This document shows, one piece after another, positions 57,701 through 64,000 of a DNA stretch of 64,000 bases. The position numbers and the translations under genes are program-made. The stretch is from assembly GCA_026413225.1 (NCBI GenBank), contig CM048552.1, forward strand, positions 204,055,553 through 204,119,552. The letters run 5' to 3'. How positions within the stretch are numbered: position 1 is the stretch's first letter; every line of letters begins with the position of its first letter. The stretch comes from Otis tarda. Taxonomy: Eukaryota > Chordata > Aves > Otidiformes > Otididae. Below the pieces are notes generated by a model. That model ran no database searches. It had not been told where the DNA came from and worked only from the letters and a program-made list of their open reading frames with translations.

Positions 57701-60100
57701 ACGGACTGTCAAGGTTATCAGCACGTGGACAATAAACAGTTCAGGAATGCAAGGTTTTGCGGGGAAGATACAGCTCTAAAATATTTGCTGGGAAGACCTT
57801 GGAGGAGGTTAGATTTGAAACCTTCCAAAGATAAGCAACCATAGCAATATTTATTATTTACATTTAGCTACCATCTCTCTTTCTTTTACAAGGGAGGAAT
57901 CATTTTGCAAGAATTTGAAATAAAAGCTCATATATAGGTGGCTCTGATTAGGGACTCACAGAAAACACTACACTTTCAAGGCTGCTGCTGCTGAAGTCTG
58001 GTCTAAACCAAATAGTCCAGTAGGTCTGTTTCTCGAAGGGTGTTAGCAGCCTCTGGTGAAACCCTGCAGGGATGGTAAGTTGTTGCCACCTCAGCCACCC
58101 ACCCCACCGCCCTGGGGAGGTTGTTCTGCCCCAGAGCTGCATCTGCATTTTCTCCCACCTCCTGCTCCCAGTGCCCCGATGAGGGTGAGCTCAGCCCATG
58201 AGACCAGACTATGGGGCGGGTGGCCAAGGCACCGACCCACATATCCACCCATCAGCTGGTACAGGGCGGGGATGGGATGCCAGCGAGACTCTTCTCTTGC
58301 ACCGCCCCAGCAAGATTCACCAGAGCCCAGCTCAGTGCTGAGGTACACAGAGATTTCTAGCTTGAAACAATTTTATTTCAGCCCTTGCAAACCTACACTT
58401 TGTATGTCAAAACCCCTTTAAGAACATGGAGAGATTTGGGAGTGTTTTTTCTCCTTTCTGCCTTTTGCCTTGTGACATGTTTGTTCTGAGATCACCTTCT
58501 AGGCATCTTCTATTAAAATATATGTGACAAGCACCAGATCCACTTTCACGCAGCTGTGCAGTATGTTATTTTTCATGCTAATGCACTGTTACAATTCTAC
58601 CGAGTGCAGTTATCTAGAGATCAAATTCACCACATGTGCGCTGTGTTTTTTAGCTACCAGGTCAAGAGCAACAGGGAGAAGGAAGCGACGTTGTGTGTTA
58701 ACTGTTCGTGTTGCCTTCATGAAACATGGGCTTCGTTTTCAGGCAGTCAGAGGAACTTTTGCTTTGCCCCATCTGCCCTCTTGGCTTTTTGTTTTTCTGT
58801 CAGCATAGCTGACTGCTTCATAGAGATTTAAGACCAAACGGGCTGTTATTACATGAGACAGAGTCACTGTCTGCCACCAGGAGATGATTTAATGTTATGT
58901 GATACACAACCTTACTCTATGCCCCCCTACTGTTTTCCACACAAAAAATCATTCTCCAACTTGCTTTGCTGTCAGATTTCACCTAGGAGAAAATTTGAGT
59001 CACTGACTGCAGCAATGACAGCAACCAGAAGCAGTGATTAAAGACCTCCTTGTCATCGGTGTGCTAGATAGTCGTGGGTGAAGCAGGCTTATGAAGGCAC
59101 GTTCAAATCTTACTTACCCCAAGCCCAGCGGCTGAATTCTGCCTTGGATAAGACGCCTGCAATACACATCAGGGCTGCATGCAGAAGTTGCTAAAATAGC
59201 CCCAAATCTCAAGCTATGCTCTTGAAACGTGGCGTAATACTGGCTTTGGTGAGATACAGGGTATCAGTATGGTCAGAGCCCCACTTCCAAATTGCTCCTA
59301 GGAATGCAGATGAAGCCTTTATGGTTGCAAAAAGGACTCAAAGTGACAACATACAAGCAATGCAGCCTATCACTCATACTAAATCCCTCTCACAGCCACT
59401 GGTTTCTTTCCTGCTGTCTGAGCTAAGACCTGCCACCATGTCTGGTGTCCTTTCTCCATCACAGGCTACTTAACTCATCTAAATATGAAGCAAAATTGGA
59501 CTCCCTTGGGGTGAGAGATTTGAAGTCTTATTCACCGATTTCACCCTTTAAAGAGGAATAATTTCTCCCTAGCGCCTGCCCCATTGCCTTCTTCTGGGAA
59601 TAGGGCATCTGCAAACTGTCTCCACCTTCTGGAGAGGGATTTATCTCTTATGGCTTCTACCATGTTGTTATTTCTTCTGATATCAGGGAGACACCTTGCT
59701 GCTTTTCCTTTCCTCATTTTCTCATGATCTTGGATTGATACAGCAAGGCAGTGGAAAATGTTTCCCAGACTTTTCTATGACTTCTGCATTGCTGAGTGTA
59801 CAAGTGCCTTTTAAGTTTACACTTGATAAAAACTCATGTCTCATTCATAAGTTAATTATTTGAGAATGTCACAATAATAGATTTGATTTCTTAACCTTTT
59901 CTAGAAATGATGCCAAGACCAAATCCTGAGGCCACTTTCTAGCTACTGGAGATCTGACCTTTTCTATGGAGAAAAGAGAGGCGGTTATCCAGCCCTCCAT
60001 GCAGATAGAGTCAACTTGATTACAGCTCCATCTTCCTTGCCGAGTAACATTAGCTCTTGGATGTCTTGGTCTGTCTCCCTTTTTTCTTTTGAAGAAAGAC
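54701..60100. other. Long unique non-coding stretch
   Basis: The largest frames are 165 codons (minus, 56077-56574) and 121 codons (plus, 58056-58421). Both lie in GC-richer DNA with overlapping frames and neither shows a domain. C-rich words cluster at 58083-58110. I recognise no CR1, DNA transposon, LTR or RNA gene in these 5.4 kb. Confidence 0.5.
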
Positions 60101-63100
60101 GTGGGCCTGAGCTACACTTTGAAAAACTTCAAAACATGAATGCTGCTCACAAATTAGTTCGGCTCCATCTTTGCCTCTGCTCACTTCTCACCAGTTGCAT
60201 GCTCATTGCAGTCACATCTGACCACCTTTGAGTAGTGTGTTGTGCAAAGGGGACTGTCCCTTGGTCACACGCCGTTTGTTCTGCCAGCCTCTTCCAGGAG
60301 AAGTGTCAGTGGTTGAGAGCTTGAAAGGGAGTTTTGTTACATGTTTGTTAAATGCACATGCCAACACGTACATTAAACATCCTTCCAAGATTAGGTTGAA
60401 GAATGGCATCCTGCCCGTGGAGCAGACGGTGGTGAGGTCTGCGATACTCGGTAATTGCTGGGAGGGTTTGTGCCATCCTATGGACTAGACCTGGAGTATG
60501 TGCTGTCTCCTGCTCAGATGTGCTTGTCTCAGGAGCTGTGTCTTGCAGAGAAATAAAGTTGTCCAAAGGACTCAGTTCCACCCCAAGACCCACACTCCAC
60601 GCAAAGCTGCTCTGCGGTGTGGAGCTGGCAGCAGCGACTGCGCTGAAGAGCTCTGTTTATCATGTTGTTGTGCTCTAATGATTACTCAGCCTTAAAATTA
60701 TGTGTTCTTCAAGAGTGATGGGGTTTGGGACTGTCAGTCAAAATTTGTTATGATGAGTGATGTTGTTTTCATACCAGTTTAGCTAATGTCAGTGAGGATG
60801 TTCCAAAAATTGTTGTGTTTGTCATGTGTGTTTTACAGTTTAAAGGTGATCTCTTTAAGCTATTATCTCCCTGCCACTGTTGCAGAAATAGTGTCTTCTT
60901 TTAAAGGTGTTCGGAGTCATCTGCTGAGCACTGAGCTGATGACAGCTTCATATTTGTCTCTGGAGATTGCCTGGAAATTAACCCTTCTGTGTTTAGCTCG
61001 CAGTGTGCCTTGTCAAAGCCTCTTCTGGGAGGTGGTGAGGTGGTACAGTGGGGCTCGGTGGCCCTGTGCCGAGGAGGCTGGAAGATCAGGGCTGTCTTGC
61101 CCAACATCAGCTATTCCTGTAGGCTGAGGTTTGCAAAAGCCAAGGTGCTGACAGACAAAACCCTGATAAGTTCGCTGCAAAAAACTAAAGCATCTCCCAC
61201 TTGCAGCTCTCTGCTGACTCCTGTCCCGGGATTACCAGCCCCAGTTATCTGGCTCGGCCTCTGCGGTGCAGTGTTCCGCAGCTGGGTAGGACCAGCTTTC
61301 ATCTGTCCTTCCGGCTGAACACCCCTCCTGTGGTCCTGCCTGCCAGCTTTGTGGTGGAGACAGTGCTTTGTGGCTGAGGAGAAAGAAAAGCTAGTGGCAG
61401 CATCTTGAAACTCCTGCTACCGTGTGCCGCGTGGCTGTGACTCAAAGCCTCTTGGCTCGGAAATTGCACACAACTGCACCTTGGGGAGCGGCACGATCTC
61501 GCAGAGTGCTGAACTGCAACCCCTGACATCCGTGGAAACTCACGGGGCTGGCGTTTATCTGCACTACAGCAAAAGAGAATGGAGGCCAGTCTCTAAGTGC
61601 CACAAATGTGAAATTACTCACCAATTTTCAGAATGTAATTACTTCTCAGTTAATCAAGTCCCTTGAAAAGGCTCTGACACTTTACAGCCATAACTAGTGA
61701 AGTCACTTCTGTGTTACCAGCATCAATTTTGGTCCTTAATGTGTTTTGATTGTGAGTAAACCCTCAGATGCTCTGCAAAATTAAAGCAATTTATGGCATA
61801 CCTTTGGAATTCAGACCCAAACCAGTTTTCCACTATAGGTATGATGGATTATTCACCATTTTATTCTGCGTATAAGCAAAAAAAGTCTTTCAAGTCAGTT
61901 CTGTGCTGCAGAGGAAGTCAGTGGAGCTTTCCCTGTAATGTGAGTAATGAATCTTGGCTGGGATGAGCATTTTGGAGCCACAGTTCTGCAAAAATTCAAA
62001 TCCCTGAAGGAAGTATGGTAGCATGGAGGCCTGCAAATAACAGATTACAATAATCCCGCCAGGAAGTGATAATGACATGTATAAATATTTGCCTTAGTTG
62101 AGTGCAAATTATGTCCTCCTAAAAGATGTTTGTCACTGTTGTTAGTCGTTAGCATCTTCTAAATGCTTTACTGGCCGTGGGGTCATTCACAATGAAGACT
62201 CCATCTCCACCAAGCGCAACCAAAGCCTCTGAATAGGACCAGATTGGTTTTTCCTAGTGTCTTTATTCCACTGATTAAAAGCAAACCAAAAGCCTGTGGT
62301 GTCAATCTGGAGTGTTTTCCTAAACAGCACAGAGCCTGCAAACCATGGAGTGAAATTGTGGCCATATAGAAGTCTGTATCTAGCCAAAACCTGAAATAAG
62401 ATTAGATTTATAGGCAAAGGAGGAGATTTTGTTATCCGATGCACTACCACCCCGTTTTTTAATGGCTTTGGCTCTGCAAAGTCCTGGCTGAGGGTGGGAA
62501 TGGCTCCCGTGAATGGGAGCAACCTGTACCAGCAAACAGCACTTGCAATTTCCCAATCAGGGTCCTGTCAAGCCGGGCTAACTCACAGCCTTTTACATCT
62601 TGCAAATTCCAAGAGGGATTAAGTCTTCATTGTCAGTCTGGTGAAGCAAGTTGAAACTCAGCTGAAGTTTTAAAGCAAAAAAGAAAGATCCAACAGTCTT
62701 CAACAGAGGCAGCAGCCTAGGAGAGAATGGGATTTAGAACAGAAGCACAGCCAGAAATCAATGGAGCTTTTATGGCATCACTCCTCATTTATCTATAAAT
62801 CCCATTCTTTCAGCTGTTTAGGCCTTATCTCCGCACAGAAGCGGAATTAGTTTTATTTTGTAAACCAATTTAGGAAAGCTAGTGCAAAGTGCTGTATAGA
62901 CACCCGTATTTCGGTTTAAGAGTGGCTGCGGAGGTTTAGCTGGCCCTTGAAACAAAACCTCAGTTAAAGTGGTACTGCTTGGGCTTATCTGCGTGGACCA
63001 TAGAGTGAAATAACTAAAATGTGAATTTAAAGTGTTTGAGGTAAAACCTATTAAACCCCTGGGTGGATGCTTTTATTCAGACATAAAGGAGCCTTTAGTT

Positions 63101-64000
63101 TGCTTGATTCATTCCTAAAGCAAATTACAGTTACTTTATTTCTGAATGAAACCTTCCATATAAGGATTTAATGTACTTTAGCTAATCTACTTCAAATTCA
63201 CATCTGTAATTTGGCTTCGTTTCCTGTGTATACAAACCCTTTTTGCGTAGTCCAGGTCTGATTTGCTGGAGGAGGAAGAGGAAGGCAGAAAAAAAATCCT
63301 CCTGAGCTACATGATAATTAGCTTTAAATTCCTCAGTAAAGTGAAATAAAAGACCTAGGTAGCTCCAAAGCCTTGGTCAGCTGGGCTCTCATAGCCCTAT
63401 CAGTTTGCACCAGTTATAGATCCATCCCTTCGCCTGTGGTTTGCGTTGCTATTTTCACGTTATTCCCTGCTGCAGATGGGTTTGAAGTATCAAAAAAGCA
63501 TTTCTGTTGCTCGAAGGACCCAAAAAAGCATTTCTTGTCCTCTCCCACAGTCAAGCTGTCCTACCTGAAGGCAGCTTTGCTCTGGGGGTAGTAACTTGTA
63601 ACCTGCCTCGTGCTCCTAAGAGCACTTTACTCCTCCCTCCGCCAGCTCGGGCAGGAGCTGCGTAAGGTCCCCGCTCAGAGCTGTTAATGATTGCACCCAG
63701 CTCTGCTGCTCGGCGAACTTTCGCTTTCACCAAGTTCTCAATGACAGGATGTGGTTTGCTGTACCAATGTAAATGAGAGAGGAGGATCAGACCCGGTAGG
63801 TTTTTAACCCACTTCCAAAATACTCCAGGGTCTTTGGCTGCATAGTTTATCTGGGTTTTTTTTGCTCCTGTCGTTTACTAGTGCTGCGGTGACGATTGAA
63901 CGCTCCTCAGATTTCCTACTGCCTAGAAATTAACCTACTAATTCAGGGGAACGTTCAGTTACTGAAACATCGTCTCTATGACAGCGATTACTGGAGGTAT
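60101..64000. other. Long unique non-coding stretch to the window end
   Basis: Open frames of 113 codons (plus, 60786-61127), 109 codons (plus, 60989-61318) and 111 codons (minus, 62187-62522) are anonymous. A 15-bp word (CAAAAAAGCATTTCT) is repeated exactly 30 bp apart at 63491-63505 and 63521-63535. The 63600-63730 part is slightly CpG-richer. No repeat family is recognised. Confidence 0.5.

Noticed and set aside
1-64000. CRISPR arrays, bacterial operons, retroviral gag/pol/env genes or LTR pairs
   Set aside because: No regularly spaced repeats, ribosome-binding-site-led gene strings, paired long terminal repeats or retroviral protein motifs were seen on either strand.

Overview
This window looks like ordinary non-coding DNA from a bird nuclear genome. 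The best evidence is several 5'-truncated CR1 LINE retrotransposons whose 3' ends carry the typical avian terminal block (TAGAATGGTTTGGGTTGGAA, read on the strand opposite to the element). CR1 is the dominant interspersed repeat of birds. I also see older, decayed amniote repeats: a CR1/L3-like LINE with a preserved 3' end, MIR-like SINE pieces, and fold-back repeats built around a CCATTGACTTCAATGG-type core. No bacterial, organellar or intact retroviral gene organisation is visible.

I could not recognise any protein-coding gene, rRNA, tRNA or known small RNA. The longest open frames (about 120-200 codons) are scattered over both strands and all frames. They lack family motifs, often lack an ATG, and several run through repeats. 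Their number and length fit chance in 64 kb. The window is therefore either intergenic or lies inside long introns, and the sequence alone does not decide which.

Layout. 1-11 kb: unique sequence with a retrocopy-like A-tailed segment (1146-1520), a long pyrimidine tract (3019-3196), a small CpG-richer patch (about 4.6-4.8 kb) and a MIR-like SINE (about 5.7 kb). 11-17 kb: two CR1 copies on the minus strand, one weak exon-like segment (11603-11689) and a decayed CR1/L3-like LINE on the plus strand (15770-16735). 17-24 kb: a Z-DNA-type alternating tract (18829-18869) and two more CR1 pieces. 24-32 kb: old fold-back repeats, a CpG-richer patch at 28.3 kb, a 28-bp tandem duplication, and an exon-like open frame on the minus strand preceded by a pure pyrimidine tract (29844-30352). 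32-42 kb: CR1 pieces at 35.8, 37.2 and 40.8 kb, a MIR-like piece, and two blocks with the look of conserved enhancers. 42.6-44.5 kb: a very AT-rich stretch with a 72-nt pure A/T run. 44.5-64 kb: unique sequence with MIR-like fragments, one further fold-back repeat, a CpG-richer patch near 53.3 kb, and otherwise nothing I can name.

No genes are seen working together here. The most useful content is the repeat annotation and a short list of candidate exons and regulatory blocks for comparison with other bird genomes and RNA data. I did not find a clear previously undescribed system.
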